Below are positions 8,837 through 17,061 of a stretch of 64,000 nt of DNA, one piece after another. Positions within the stretch are counted from its first letter, which is position 1. Each line of letters opens with the position of its first letter. The notes below the pieces were generated by a model. That model saw only the letters and a list, made by a program, of their open reading frames with translations. It ran no database searches and was not told the origin of the DNA. Origin of the DNA: RYN-230 sp963793825 (lineage in GTDB: Bacteria > Actinomycetota > Actinomycetes > Streptosporangiales > Streptosporangiaceae); the NCBI GenBank assembly GCA_963793825.1, contig CAWCBE010000008.1:248001-312000 (forward strand). The letters are read 5' to 3'. A program made the position numbers and the translations under genes.

Positions 8837-9507
8837 CCAGTGCGGACCTGCAGACCGCGGTGACCGGCGCGGTCGCCGACCCAGCGTGGCTGGCGGATGC
8901 CCTGTCCCGGATTGCGGCCAGCCCGGCCGCCGTCGCCGGGCTGTTCCCTGCGGTGAGCCGGCACTGCGGCCGGGGTCCGCTGCCGGACCCGGACCCCGAG
9001 CTGGCCGGGTGGACCGTTGACGACGCGGCCCGCGTCCTGCTGCTGACGGCCCTGTCCCTGCACGGGGCGGCGCTGGCCGGGGAGATCGGCGCACTGTACC
9101 GGTACGGGGACGCGGCCGAGAAGCGTGCGGTGCTGCGCGCGCTGCCATGGCTGGACATCGGGGACAGCGGAGTGGAGCTGCTGCGTGACGCGATCCGCAC
9201 CAACGACCCGCGGCTGGTGGCGGCTGCCCTCGGCCCGTACGCCCGTTACCTGGACGACGCCCTGTGGCGGCAGGCCGTGCTGAAGTGCGTCTTCATGGAC
9301 ATCCCGGTGAGCGCGGTGACCGGGGTGGCGGACCGGGCCGACTCGGAGCTGGCCCGGATGCTGGCCGGCCTGGCCGACGAGCGGCACGCCGCGGGCCGGA
9401 CCATGCCGGCCGACGCCACCGCCTTGCTTACCCGGCTTACCAGCCCGGCAGCGGAGCCGGAGCAGGAGAAGCCAGCAGAGCCGGAGCAGGAGAGGGAGGC
9501 AGGCTGA
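8833..9507 (+). CDS. eboA: EboA-domain protein
   Basis: The 224-residue product carries the EboA domain, the signature of ebo clusters. Family motifs seen are LYRYGDAAEKRAVLRALPWL (about residues 89-108), AIRTNDPRLVAAALGPYARY, WRQAVLKCVFMDIPVSAVTG and ADERHAAGRTM. The C-terminal tail is rich in Pro/Glu with a short repeat EPEQEKPAEPEQE and is likely disordered. EboA proteins are all-helical and of unknown biochemistry. They occur with EboB, EboC and EboE in a cluster linked to moving a metabolite across the membrane. The gene overlaps both neighbours by 4 bp and 1 bp. Confidence 0.88.
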   Translation: MTSADLQTAVTGAVADPAWLADALSRIAASPAAVAGLFPAVSRHCGRGPLPDPDPELAGWTVDDAARVLLLTALSLHGAALAGEIGALYRYGDAAEKRAVLRALPWLDIGDSGVELLRDAIRTNDPRLVAAALGPYARYLDDALWRQAVLKCVFMDIPVSAVTGVADRADSELARMLAGLADERHAAGRTMPADATALLTRLTSPAAEPEQEKPAEPEQEREAG

Positions 9508-10358
9508 TGCGGATCTTCGACCCGCACATCCACATGAGCTCACGCACCACGGACGACTACGAGCGGATGGCCGCGGCTGGCGTGCGCGCGCTGGTCGAGC
9601 CGGCCTTCTGGCTCGGCCAGCCGCGGACGAGCACTGGATCGTTCACCGACTATTTCGACTCCCTGGTCGGCTGGGAGCCTTTCCGGGCCAGCCAGTTCGG
9701 GATCCGCCACCACTGTGCGATCGCCCTCAACCCCAAGGAGGCCAACGACCGCCGCTGCCGGGGGGTGCTGGAGCTGCTGCCCCGTTACCTGGCCAAGGAT
9801 GGGGTGGTGGCGGTGGGTGAGGTCGGCTACGACTCGATGACCCCGGATGAGGACGAGGTGTTCGCCGCCCAGCTCGAACTGGCCCTGGAACATGACTTGC
9901 CCGCGCTGGTGCACACCCCGCACCGGGACAAGCGGCGCGGCACCGAGCGCACGCTCGACGTGGTGAAGGAATCCGGTATCGAGTACGGCCGGGTCGTGGT
10001 GGATCACCTGAACGAGGTGACGGTCGGCCTGGTCGCGGACAGCGGCTGCTGGATGGGCTTCTCCATCTACCCCGACACGAAGATGTCGCCGCCCCGGCTG
10101 GCCGCCATCCTGCGCGAGTACGGGCTGGCGCGGATGCTGGTGAACTCGGCGGCCGACTGGGGCCGCAGCGACCCGCTGCTGACGCTGCGTACCGGTGAAG
10201 CGCTGCTGGCGGCTGGGTTCACCCACGATGACGTGGACCAGGTGCTATGGCGCAACCCGGTCGAGTTCTTCGGCCAGTCCGGGCGGCTCGACGTGTCGGA
10301 GGTACAGCACCCGGACGCGACGTTCGCCGACAACTCGATCCTGCGGGGCGGTAGCTGA
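9507..10358 (+). CDS. eboB: TatD-family metal-dependent hydrolase, EboB-like
   Basis: The 283-residue amidohydrolase-fold protein starts MRIFDPHIHMSSRTTDDY, where DPHIHM supplies the first metal ligands. Other elements are GVRALVEPAFWLGQPRTS, VAVGEVGYDSMTPDE (a metal-ligand Glu), LPALVHTPHRDKRRGTE (His) and VVVDHLNEVTV, with LVNSAADWGRSDP at the end of the barrel. Hydrolysis of a phosphoester or amide is likely but the substrate is unknown. The start codon shares one base with the eboA stop (TGATG). It is in the same operon as eboA and eboE, as in other ebo clusters. Confidence 0.87.
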   Translation: MRIFDPHIHMSSRTTDDYERMAAAGVRALVEPAFWLGQPRTSTGSFTDYFDSLVGWEPFRASQFGIRHHCAIALNPKEANDRRCRGVLELLPRYLAKDGVVAVGEVGYDSMTPDEDEVFAAQLELALEHDLPALVHTPHRDKRRGTERTLDVVKESGIEYGRVVVDHLNEVTVGLVADSGCWMGFSIYPDTKMSPPRLAAILREYGLARMLVNSAADWGRSDPLLTLRTGEALLAAGFTHDDVDQVLWRNPVEFFGQSGRLDVSEVQHPDATFADNSILRGGS

Positions 10359-11524
10359 TGCGGCTGTGGCACCGCGACGGCCAGACGATCCATCTCGGCT
10401 ACTGCACCAACGTGCACCCCGGCGAGGACCTGCCGGAGATCATGACGCAGCTCGACACGTACGCAGCCGAGGTACGGCGGCTGGTTCCCGCCGACCGGCT
10501 TGGTGTCGGGCTGTGGCTGGCCGCACCGGTCGCCGCGCAGCTCGCGGCCGACCCGGACGCGGTGGCCCGGCTAGGCCGGGAGCTTGACGCTCGCGGGCTG
10601 GAAGTAGTCACCTTCAACGGCTTCCCTTACCAGTCGTTCCACGCCCCGGTGGTCAAGTACGCGGTGTACCAGCCGGACTGGCTCACCCGGGAGCGGATGG
10701 ACTACACGGTCAACCTGGCCCGGATCCTTGCCGGGGTGCTGCCCGAGGACGCCGCGCGCGGCTCGGTGTCCACCCTGCCGCTGGCCTGGCGCACCCCCTG
10801 GACGCCGCAGCAGTCCACCGCGGTGCGGCGGCGGCTGGCTGAGCTAGCCAGCCAGCTCGCGGCAGTGCGGGCGCAGACTGGCCGGCTGATCCGGGTCGCG
10901 TTCGAGCCGGAGCCCGGCTGCGTGGTGGAATCGACGGCCCATGCGGCCGCCGAGCTGTCCGGGGCGGATCCTGAGTACCTGGGCGTGTGCCTGGACCTCG
11001 CGCACCTGGCCTGCGCGTGGGAGGAACCTGCCGCCGCGCTGGCCAGACTGGCCAGGGCAGGCCTGCCGGTGGTGAAGGTGCAGGTGTCCGCCGCCCTCGG
11101 GGCGCAGCGGCCGGACGAGCCGGACACGGCGGCCGCGTTGCGCGGGTATGCCGAGCCCCGGTTCCTGCACCAGACCCGCAGCGCCGCCGGCCAGGCTGCG
11201 GACGACCTGGCCCAGGCGCTCGACGCGCACCTGGCCGGGCCGTGGCGGGTGCACTTCCATGTGCCGGTGCACGCCGCCCCGCAGCCACCGCTGCAATCCA
11301 CCATCGATGTGCTGCGCACCGCGCTGGACGCCCTGGTCGGCGGCGAGACTGCGGTCTGCGACCACCTCGACGTGGAGACCTACACCTGGAGCGTGCTGCC
11401 CCCGGCGCAGCGGCCGGCCAGCCCGGCGGAACTGGCCGAGGGCATCGCGGCCGAGCTGCGCTTCACCCGGGACGAACTCCTCGCCCGGGGCTTGTCCGAA
11501 CGGTCCCCCGCGGAGGCTCGATGA
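10358..11524 (+). CDS. eboE: Metabolite-traffic protein EboE (TIM-barrel)
   Basis: The 388-residue protein opens with LGYCTNVHPGEDLPEIMTQL, the recognisable start of EboE ('YCTNVHPGE'). It continues with VVTFNGFPYQSFHAPVVK, VYQPDWLTRERMDYT, STLPLAWRTPW, VAFEPEPGCVVEST, GVCLDLAHLACAWEEPAAAL, PVVKVQVSAAL, WRVHFHVPVHAAP and CDHLDVETYTWSVLP. The Glu, Asp-His and Glu positions fit a divalent-metal isomerase barrel. It is coupled to EboB through TGATG and to the next gene through ATGA. EboE proteins have no proven reaction; the fold suggests epimerisation or isomerisation. Confidence 0.88.
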   Translation: MRLWHRDGQTIHLGYCTNVHPGEDLPEIMTQLDTYAAEVRRLVPADRLGVGLWLAAPVAAQLAADPDAVARLGRELDARGLEVVTFNGFPYQSFHAPVVKYAVYQPDWLTRERMDYTVNLARILAGVLPEDAARGSVSTLPLAWRTPWTPQQSTAVRRRLAELASQLAAVRAQTGRLIRVAFEPEPGCVVESTAHAAAELSGADPEYLGVCLDLAHLACAWEEPAAALARLARAGLPVVKVQVSAALGAQRPDEPDTAAALRGYAEPRFLHQTRSAAGQAADDLAQALDAHLAGPWRVHFHVPVHAAPQPPLQSTIDVLRTALDALVGGETAVCDHLDVETYTWSVLPPAQRPASPAELAEGIAAELRFTRDELLARGLSERSPAEAR

Positions 11525-12918
11525 CCAGGTCGCCTACCCCGCTCGTCGTTCTCGACGTGGCCGGGCTCACCCCCCGACTGCTCGCCTACATGCCGCAGCT
11601 GGCCGCTATCACCGCGGCCGGCGGCTGGCGTGCCGAGCTTGGCACGGTCCTGCCCGCGGTCACCTGCTCTGTGCAGGCCACGCTGCTCACCGGGACGCTG
11701 CCCCGCGAGCACGGCATCGTCGGAAACGGCTGGTATTTCCGCGGCCTGGGCGAGGTGCTGCTGTGGCGGCAGCACAATGCGCTGATGGGTGGGGACAAGC
11801 TGTGGGATGCCGCGCGGCGAGCGCATCCCGGGTACACCGTGGCCAACGTCTGCTGGTGGTATGCGATGGGCGCGCAGGTGAACTGGACGGTGACCCCACG
11901 CCCGGTATATCACGCCGATGGCCGGAAGGACCCGGACTGCTACACCGACCCACCCGGCCTGCACGACGAGCTCACCACCAGCCTCGGCACGTTCCCGCTG
12001 TTCAGCTACTGGGGCCCGGGCGCCGGGATCGCATCGTCCACGTGGATCTGCCGGGCCGCGCAGCTGATCATGGAGCGCCACGACCCGGATCTGACCCTGG
12101 TGTACGTCCCGCACCTCGACTATGACCTGCAGCGGCACGGGCCGTCCGGATCGCCGGCTGCGGCCGCCGCGGCAGGCCTGGACGCGGTGCTCGGCCCGCT
12201 CCTCGACGCGGCCCGGGCGCGCGGCGCGACCGTCGTGGCGCTGTCCGAGTACGGCATCACACCGGCTGCCCGGCCTGTGGACATCAACCGGGCGCTGCGC
12301 TCCGAAGGCCTGCTGCAGGTGTACACCCAGGCGGATATGGAGTACCTGGACCCGTGGACCTCGCGGGCGTTCGCCGTCGCCGACCACCAGGTCGCGCACG
12401 TGTATGTAGCTGACCCCGCCGACCTGGCCGCGGTGCGCAAAGTGTGCGCCGCGCTGCCCGGGGTCGCCGAGGTGCTCGATGGGTCAGGCAAGGCTGCGCA
12501 CGGCCTCGACCACCCACGGGCCGGGGAGCTGGTCTTGGTCGCCGAGCCGGATGCCTGGTTCACCTACTACTACTGGCTGGATGATGCGCGGGCGCCGGAC
12601 TTCGCCCGCCTGGTGGAGATCCACCGCAAGCCCGGGTATGACCCGGCCGAGCTCTTCTTCGACCCCGCCGCACCCAGCGCGGCCAAGCGGCGCACCGCAG
12701 TTGCGCTGGCCCGCAAGAAACTGGGGATGCGCTACCTGATGAGCGTGGTCGGGCTGGACGCGGGCGCCGCCGCGGTACGCGGCTCGCACGGCCGGCTGCC
12801 TGATGACCCGGATGACAGCCCGGTCCTGCTCTGTTCGAGCCCGCAGGCGGCCCGTGCTCAGTGCGCGGCGACCGAGGTCAAGGACATCTTGCTGCAGCTA
12901 GCCGGGCTCGGGCCCTGA
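11521..12918 (+). CDS. Alkaline phosphatase/nucleotide pyrophosphatase-type phosphodiesterase, last gene of the ebo-like operon
   Basis: The 465-residue protein of the AlkP superfamily (type I phosphodiesterase) has a first metal ligand in VVLDVAGLTPR (Asp12). The probable Thr nucleophile is in VLPAVTCSVQATLLTG (about Thr48). GTLPREHGIVGNGWYFRG, LVYVPHLDYDLQRHG, VVALSEYGIT and VADHQVAHVYV with SGKAAHGLDHPRAGELVLVA supply further metal ligands. WFTYYYWLDD near the C-terminus is typical of homologues found with ebo genes. No signal peptide is visible, so it should be cytoplasmic. It starts at the ATG overlapping the eboE stop. Confidence 0.87.
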   Translation: MTRSPTPLVVLDVAGLTPRLLAYMPQLAAITAAGGWRAELGTVLPAVTCSVQATLLTGTLPREHGIVGNGWYFRGLGEVLLWRQHNALMGGDKLWDAARRAHPGYTVANVCWWYAMGAQVNWTVTPRPVYHADGRKDPDCYTDPPGLHDELTTSLGTFPLFSYWGPGAGIASSTWICRAAQLIMERHDPDLTLVYVPHLDYDLQRHGPSGSPAAAAAAGLDAVLGPLLDAARARGATVVALSEYGITPAARPVDINRALRSEGLLQVYTQADMEYLDPWTSRAFAVADHQVAHVYVADPADLAAVRKVCAALPGVAEVLDGSGKAAHGLDHPRAGELVLVAEPDAWFTYYYWLDDARAPDFARLVEIHRKPGYDPAELFFDPAAPSAAKRRTAVALARKKLGMRYLMSVVGLDAGAAAVRGSHGRLPDDPDDSPVLLCSSPQAARAQCAATEVKDILLQLAGLGP

Positions 12919-13281
12919 ATTCCGGCCTGAGCATGTGCGTGCGAAAATTTCGTCCACGTCATGCGATCAGACGCTATTGATTGATCAGGCCACCGACGCG
13001 AGCCCGTTTACGGACCCGGTGCTGGGCCGAGATCGACCGGCTCGGCCTAGCGGTTTCAGCGGCGCGGCCGCGTCCAGGGGCGATGCCCCCGGTGCTGATT
13101 GTGATGGTGTACCCCTTCAGCCCTCGCCGCAGGTGCTGTGAGACAGCACCGCCTCTGCCGCCGCCTGCGGTCCGGATCCCACGCGGACGTGGAAGGAGAT
13201 CGAATGCTTAACTCGTAGTAACGTCGGCTCCGGGCCCCGTCGCAAAGCGGGGTGTGAGACCTAGCCAGCGGAGGTGCCCGG
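12919..13281. other. Intergenic, 3' of the ebo-like operon
   Basis: No gene is supported here. Short frames on both strands lack starts and family motifs. GGAGG at 13268-13272 is the ribosome site of the following VOC gene. Confidence 0.4.
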
Positions 13282-13746
13282 ATGGCCGAGCTCCCATCGC
13301 CCCCAGAGGGAATTGTGCTGACCCACTTCATCGTCTCCGACGATGTCGAGCGCTCTCGGCGCTTCTACACCGAAGTACTCGGCGGCAGGGTGGCCTTCCC
13401 CGGAAATCCAGTCAATGTTGCGCTAGCCAACAGCTGGATCGTCATCAATGGTGGCGGAGGACCGACCGACGACAAGCCTACGGTCATCCTGGAGACGCCG
13501 CGTGATCCCGACCGGGTCAACAGCTTCCTTAATATCCGGGTTAAAGACATCGAGGCCGTGTACGCCGCATGGAGCGCGCGGGGTGCCGAATTCCTGACGC
13601 CGCCGAAACAGCACCAGTTCGAGAAGCGCTGCTACATCCGCGATCCCGACGGTCATCTGATCGAAGTGGGGCAGACCACGGACCTGGAGGGGGACTGGTC
13701 GCCCGCTCACTGGCCGTCGAGTACGCCCGCCGAGGAGCCCGAGTGA
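13282..13746 (+). CDS. VOC-family (glyoxalase/bleomycin-resistance-like) protein
   Basis: The 154-residue protein has two beta-alpha-beta-beta-beta modules of the vicinal-oxygen-chelate fold. The first starts LTHFIVSDDVERSRRFYTEVLGG (about residues 14-36), and the second ends with CYIRDPDGHLIEVGQTT (about residues 119-135), where the His/Glu pair can bind metal. GGAGG lies 10 bp before the ATG. Members act as dioxygenases, isomerases or antibiotic-binding proteins. No partner gene here narrows the role. Confidence 0.85.
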   Translation: MAELPSPPEGIVLTHFIVSDDVERSRRFYTEVLGGRVAFPGNPVNVALANSWIVINGGGGPTDDKPTVILETPRDPDRVNSFLNIRVKDIEAVYAAWSARGAEFLTPPKQHQFEKRCYIRDPDGHLIEVGQTTDLEGDWSPAHWPSSTPAEEPE

Positions 13747-14118
13747 ATGCCGGGATCACCTGCGAAATCGTGCACACCGACTCCGGCCAGTCCCTCGGAC
13801 ACGAGCCTCGATCCACTTGTGTCACGAACGTTGAGAGGAGCTTGATGTAGGTAGAGCTTCTTGAGGCGGTGCTGCGTAAGAGATGAGGGTTTGGCCCCTT
13901 GGGGCCGTCCTGCGGAGGATGGCTCCAAGCCGCCTGCTGCTGCGTTAGCTGAAGACTGTCGTGGTGAGCGATGCAGGAAAAGGCGCACTGGATGCGTCAG
14001 GCGGGGATCAGGAAGACGTGGTCGTAGCCGTTGACGTGTCGTAACAGGCAGGGCTGGCATCAGAACCGGGGCGCGTGGATAGTCCCGGGATGAGCCTGGA
14101 GGGTGTCCGGCCTTCCGC
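13747..14118. other. Intergenic, possible decayed sequence
   Basis: No intact gene was found. On the minus strand a frame near 14055-13995 ends LLRHVNGYDHVFLIPA-stop, which reads like the tail of a real protein, but I cannot name it. It may be a degraded mobile-element gene. Confidence 0.3.
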
Positions 14119-14514
14119 GTGAGCCTGCGTCGTTTCCAGCATTGGAGCGAGAAGCAGGCGCGGGCGGCCGGGCTCACTCATGTTCAGCACCAGCTCTTGG
14201 TGGCGATCAAGGGACATCCGGGTGACCTGCCTCCGACTGTCGGTGACCTTGCCGCTTACCTGCTGCTGCGTCATCACAGCGCAGTGGAACTAGTTGACCG
14301 GGCCGAGGGAGCTGGCCTGGTTCGCCGCAGCCCAGATCCTGAGGACGCCCGGATGGTGCGAGTCAAGCTGACAAGGAAGGGAGATCAGCTGGTCATCGAG
14401 CTGACCAAGGCTCATCTTGGCGAGCTACGCCAGCTCGCGGCCGTGCTGAGCGAGCTCGCTCCGGGTGGCCTTGCGGCCGGCGAGGGTATTGTCGCGTCCG
14501 CCAGGGCGCACTGA
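14119..14514 (+). CDS. MarR-family regulator, probably 5'-truncated
   Basis: The 131-residue product has a winged-helix core: HVQHQLLVAIKGHPGDLPPT, VGDLAAYLLLRHHSAVELVD (recognition helix) and DPEDARMVRVKLTRKGDQLV (wing). The N-terminus is short. The family normally has a longer first helix before LRRF, and no good ribosome site precedes the GTG at 14119, so the 5' end may have been lost. A related C-terminal segment is repeated about 98 bp downstream. Ligand and targets are unknown. The nearest candidate target is the disrupted SDR gene at 14632. Confidence 0.65.
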   Translation: MSLRRFQHWSEKQARAAGLTHVQHQLLVAIKGHPGDLPPTVGDLAAYLLLRHHSAVELVDRAEGAGLVRRSPDPEDARMVRVKLTRKGDQLVIELTKAHLGELRQLAAVLSELAPGGLAAGEGIVASARAH

Positions 14515-14570
14515 TTGCAGAGTTGCGCCAGCTTGCGGTGGTGCTGAGCGAGCTCGCACCGGGCGGCCAC
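14421..14570 (+). repeat. Diverged direct repeat of the MarR C-terminal segment
   Basis: About 49 bp from 14421 (GAGCTACGCCAGCTCG) is repeated from 14519 (GAGTTGCGCCAGCTTG) with a spacing of 98 bp. Both copies encode LRQLA-VLSELAPGG. The second copy lies outside the gene, so it is either the trace of a second MarR paralogue or a slipped duplication. Confidence 0.6.
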
Positions 14571-14631
14571 TGGCCCTTGCCCTGGCTTGCCCGGGGCTGC
14601 GTGGCCACGCGTGGGGCAGGTGTTGCGTCGT

Positions 14632-15461
14632 CTACCCGCCGGGTGGGAAGTCGGTGGATGCGGCCAGGCTGGTCTGCTGCTCGAAGTCTTCGATCCGCTT
14701 GCGCAGGATGGCGATGGTGGAGTCGAGTGCCTGGGAGCCGAGCATCATGCGCAGCGGTGCGGGGTCGATGTCGAGGCTGTCAATGATGCGGGCGGCCATG
14801 CGGGCCGGGTCACCGGGAGCGACGCCGTTGGCCGGGTCCAGCATGCGCTGGAAGGCGTGCGCCGGGTTCCCGTCGTATTCGGGCATGAGGTCGGCGACGC
14901 GGGCGCTGCCGTAGCGGAACTCGGTGCGGGCCCCGCCAGGTTCGACGATGGTGACGCCGATACCGAAAGGCGCGACCTCTTGGGCGACCGATTCGCAGAA
15001 CCCTTCAATACCCCATTTGGTGGCGTGATACAGCGAGTTACCGGGGAAAGCCACCTGGCCGCCGTAGGACGAAATCTGGATGATCCGGCCGCCGCCTTGG
15101 TTGCGCAGGTGGGGCAGTGCTGCGCGGATCAGCGTGATGGGCCCGGTCAGGTTGGTGGCGATGATGTGCTCGGCCTGGGCGTCGGATAGTTCCTCGGCCG
15201 CGCCGAACAGGCCGTAGCCGGCGTTGCTGACGATAGCGTCAACCCGGCCCAGCTGGCCGAAGGCGCGGTCGACGAGCTGCCGGACGGCGGAATGGTCGGT
15301 CATCTCCAATACCTCGGGGATGAACGTGTCCGGGTAGCGGCCGGTGAGGTCGGCGATTTTCGAGGTGTCGCGGACGGTTCCGATCACGCGGTCGCCGCGG
15401 CCGAGCAGCTGGCTGGTCAGTTCGCGGCCGAATCCGCTGCTGACGCCGGTGATGATCCAGG
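14632..15461 (-). pseudogene. Short-chain dehydrogenase/reductase gene, interrupted by IS66
   Basis: The coding sequence starts at ATG 17065-17063 (MTARTWI, 21 bp up to 17045), is split by the IS66 element, and resumes at 15453. Joining 17065-17045 to 15453 gives TWIITGVSSGFG, the canonical SDR nucleotide-binding TGxxxGxG. The rest runs RGDRVIGTVRDTSKIADLTG, VDAIVSNAGYGLFG (the NAG motif), QISSYGGQVAFPGNSLYHATKWGIEG (Ser-Tyr-Lys catalytic set) and VEPGGARTEF to the stop at 14632. About 280 residues would result. The start codon overlaps the stop of the upstream gamma-CMD gene (ATGA), so it was the last gene of a three-gene operon. Confidence 0.9.
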
Positions 15462-17044
15462 GTAACTGGTCAGGTGTCAGTGATCGGGTGCGTGATTACG
15501 CCGCAGCGGGCATCCAGGGCTGGCCTTCGGTGAGCATGACGAGGGCGTCAAAGAAGTGCAGCCCGTGCTTGGCGGCTGTGGAGAGGTAGCTCCGGATGGC
15601 GCAGAACTGCCGGGCGCCGGTGAGGGTGCGCAGGCATCCGGATACTTTCTGTTTCAGTTTGGCCATGCGGATGTCACGTTCAGAGCCGTTGTTGTCCGCT
15701 GGGATCCGCCAGTCTGCGGTGAACCGCAAGTAGTCGTCCTGGCGGCCGGCCATGCGGCGGGCCAGGGCATGGTGCTTTTTCATCAGCTTGCCGGAGCGGG
15801 CCGCGGTCTGGCGTGCCCCGAGCAGGACCGCCGAGCGGTAGCTGTGCACCTGCGCGGCCAGCGCGGCCGGGTCTGCGGTGTCCTGGCCTCGCGCGATCGC
15901 CTCGCTGACCAGTGCCTGCATCCCGGTGATCGCATCAGCGGCCTGCGCAGCCCAGCACCATTGGCCCGCGGGCGTGGCGTCGGTGACGGCCTGGAGTTCC
16001 CGCAGCGCGTGCGCACAGCAAAGCTGGTGCTCAGGCGTGGCGTAGGTGTCGTACGGCCCCCAGGCATCATGGACGGCGACCCCGGCGAAGGACGGCAAGA
16101 TCCCCATGGCCTCCATGGCCTTCCTCCCGCGCCGGGGGTGCACCATGAGCAGGGTGTACTTGCCGGTCCGGGCGCAATGCACCCAGTGCAGCCTGCCCGC
16201 CACGCGGAACCCGGTCTCATCGAACCCGGCGACGTCGCTGGCGGTGATGTTCCCGCGGGCCCGCTCCAGGAAATCATCCAGCTTCCCGGCGGCCCGGGCG
16301 GTGATCGCCGCGACCGTCCCCGCCGACAGCGGGATGCCGAACAGTTCGGCGAGCGCCTGCGCGGTGCGCTTCTTAGACAGGAACTGCCCAATGTAGAGGT
16401 AGACGATGACCGCCGCGATCCGCGGCCCGTACTGCACCGGCGCGTCCGCCCCGGCCGGGGCTGCGCCCTTGGTGCGGTGCCCGCAGCCGCACTCCCGCTC
16501 GATCAGCTGATGCTCCGTCACCTTCACCGTGACCGGCGGCAGGTCAAAGACCTGGCGGCGCTCCACGCCGGTGACCGGCCGGCCCGCCAGCCCCGCCCCG
16601 CACCAGCTGCAGCAAGCCGGCTCGTGCCGCTCCTCCCGGCCGGGCTTCGCTACCTGCGCCAGCGTCTGGCCCGGATGCCCATCCTGCCCGCCCGGCTTAC
16701 GCCCGGTCTTCTTCCGCAGCGACCGTGACCTGGGCGGCGGCTTGGCTAACCCGTCACCCGACGGCGGCTGGGAGGAGTTCCGCGACGTCTTCCCCAGCCG
16801 GTCCTCAAGCTCAGCGATCCGCCCGGCCGCCCGCCCCAGCTCCGCAGCCGCATCCGCCAGCTCCCGGCGCAGCGACACCACCAGCGCGGCCAGCACGTCA
16901 TACGACGGCGGCTCCTGATCGGCGGGGGCGGGCACCCCCGGACACTACCGGACGAAGATCCACTACCGTCGGCACTCAGCCACCATCAGCGTGCCCGTCT
17001 CACCGTAGAACGTCCCACAACATTTCCCGGACCTGACCAGTTAC
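15462..17044 (-). mobile_element. IS66-family insertion sequence, copy 2, with intact ends and 8-bp target duplication
   Basis: The element is 1583 bp. Its ends are perfect 14-bp inverted repeats: GTAACTGGTCAGGT at 15462 and ACCTGACCAGTTAC ending at 17044. GATCCAGG flanks it on both sides (15454-15461 and 17045-17052), the 8-bp duplication expected for IS66. It carries one transposase gene. Intact ends, intact gene and exact duplication indicate a recent insertion, and the copy may still move. Confidence 0.95.
15496..16935 (-). CDS. IS66-family transposase (copy 2)
   Basis: The 479-residue intact transposase has the same domain order as the copy at 733-2166: N-terminal coiled region, SRNSSQPPSGDG linker, Cys4 zinc finger (CSWCGAG and CGCGHRT) and DDE core with DETGFRVAG, HDAWGPYDTY and NNGSERDIRMAKLKQ. 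Differences from copy 1 are scattered substitutions and a two-residue addition (MPAPADQ). These suggest two lineages of the same element rather than a very recent duplication. It probably expresses the transposase that could act on both copies. Confidence 0.94.
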   Translation of the reverse strand: MPAPADQEPPSYDVLAALVVSLRRELADAAAELGRAAGRIAELEDRLGKTSRNSSQPPSGDGLAKPPPRSRSLRKKTGRKPGGQDGHPGQTLAQVAKPGREERHEPACCSWCGAGLAGRPVTGVERRQVFDLPPVTVKVTEHQLIERECGCGHRTKGAAPAGADAPVQYGPRIAAVIVYLYIGQFLSKKRTAQALAELFGIPLSAGTVAAITARAAGKLDDFLERARGNITASDVAGFDETGFRVAGRLHWVHCARTGKYTLLMVHPRRGRKAMEAMGILPSFAGVAVHDAWGPYDTYATPEHQLCCAHALRELQAVTDATPAGQWCWAAQAADAITGMQALVSEAIARGQDTADPAALAAQVHSYRSAVLLGARQTAARSGKLMKKHHALARRMAGRQDDYLRFTADWRIPADNNGSERDIRMAKLKQKVSGCLRTLTGARQFCAIRSYLSTAAKHGLHFFDALVMLTEGQPWMPAAA

Positions 17045-17061
17045 GATCCAGGTACGCGCGG

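Noticed and set aside
699..17044. Composite transposon formed by the two same-orientation IS66 copies carrying the ebo-like operon.
   Set aside because: A composite transposon would share a target duplication at its outer ends. The outer flanks differ (AGGGCCTC left, GATCCAGG right), and copy 2 has its own exact duplication on both sides, so the insertions were independent.
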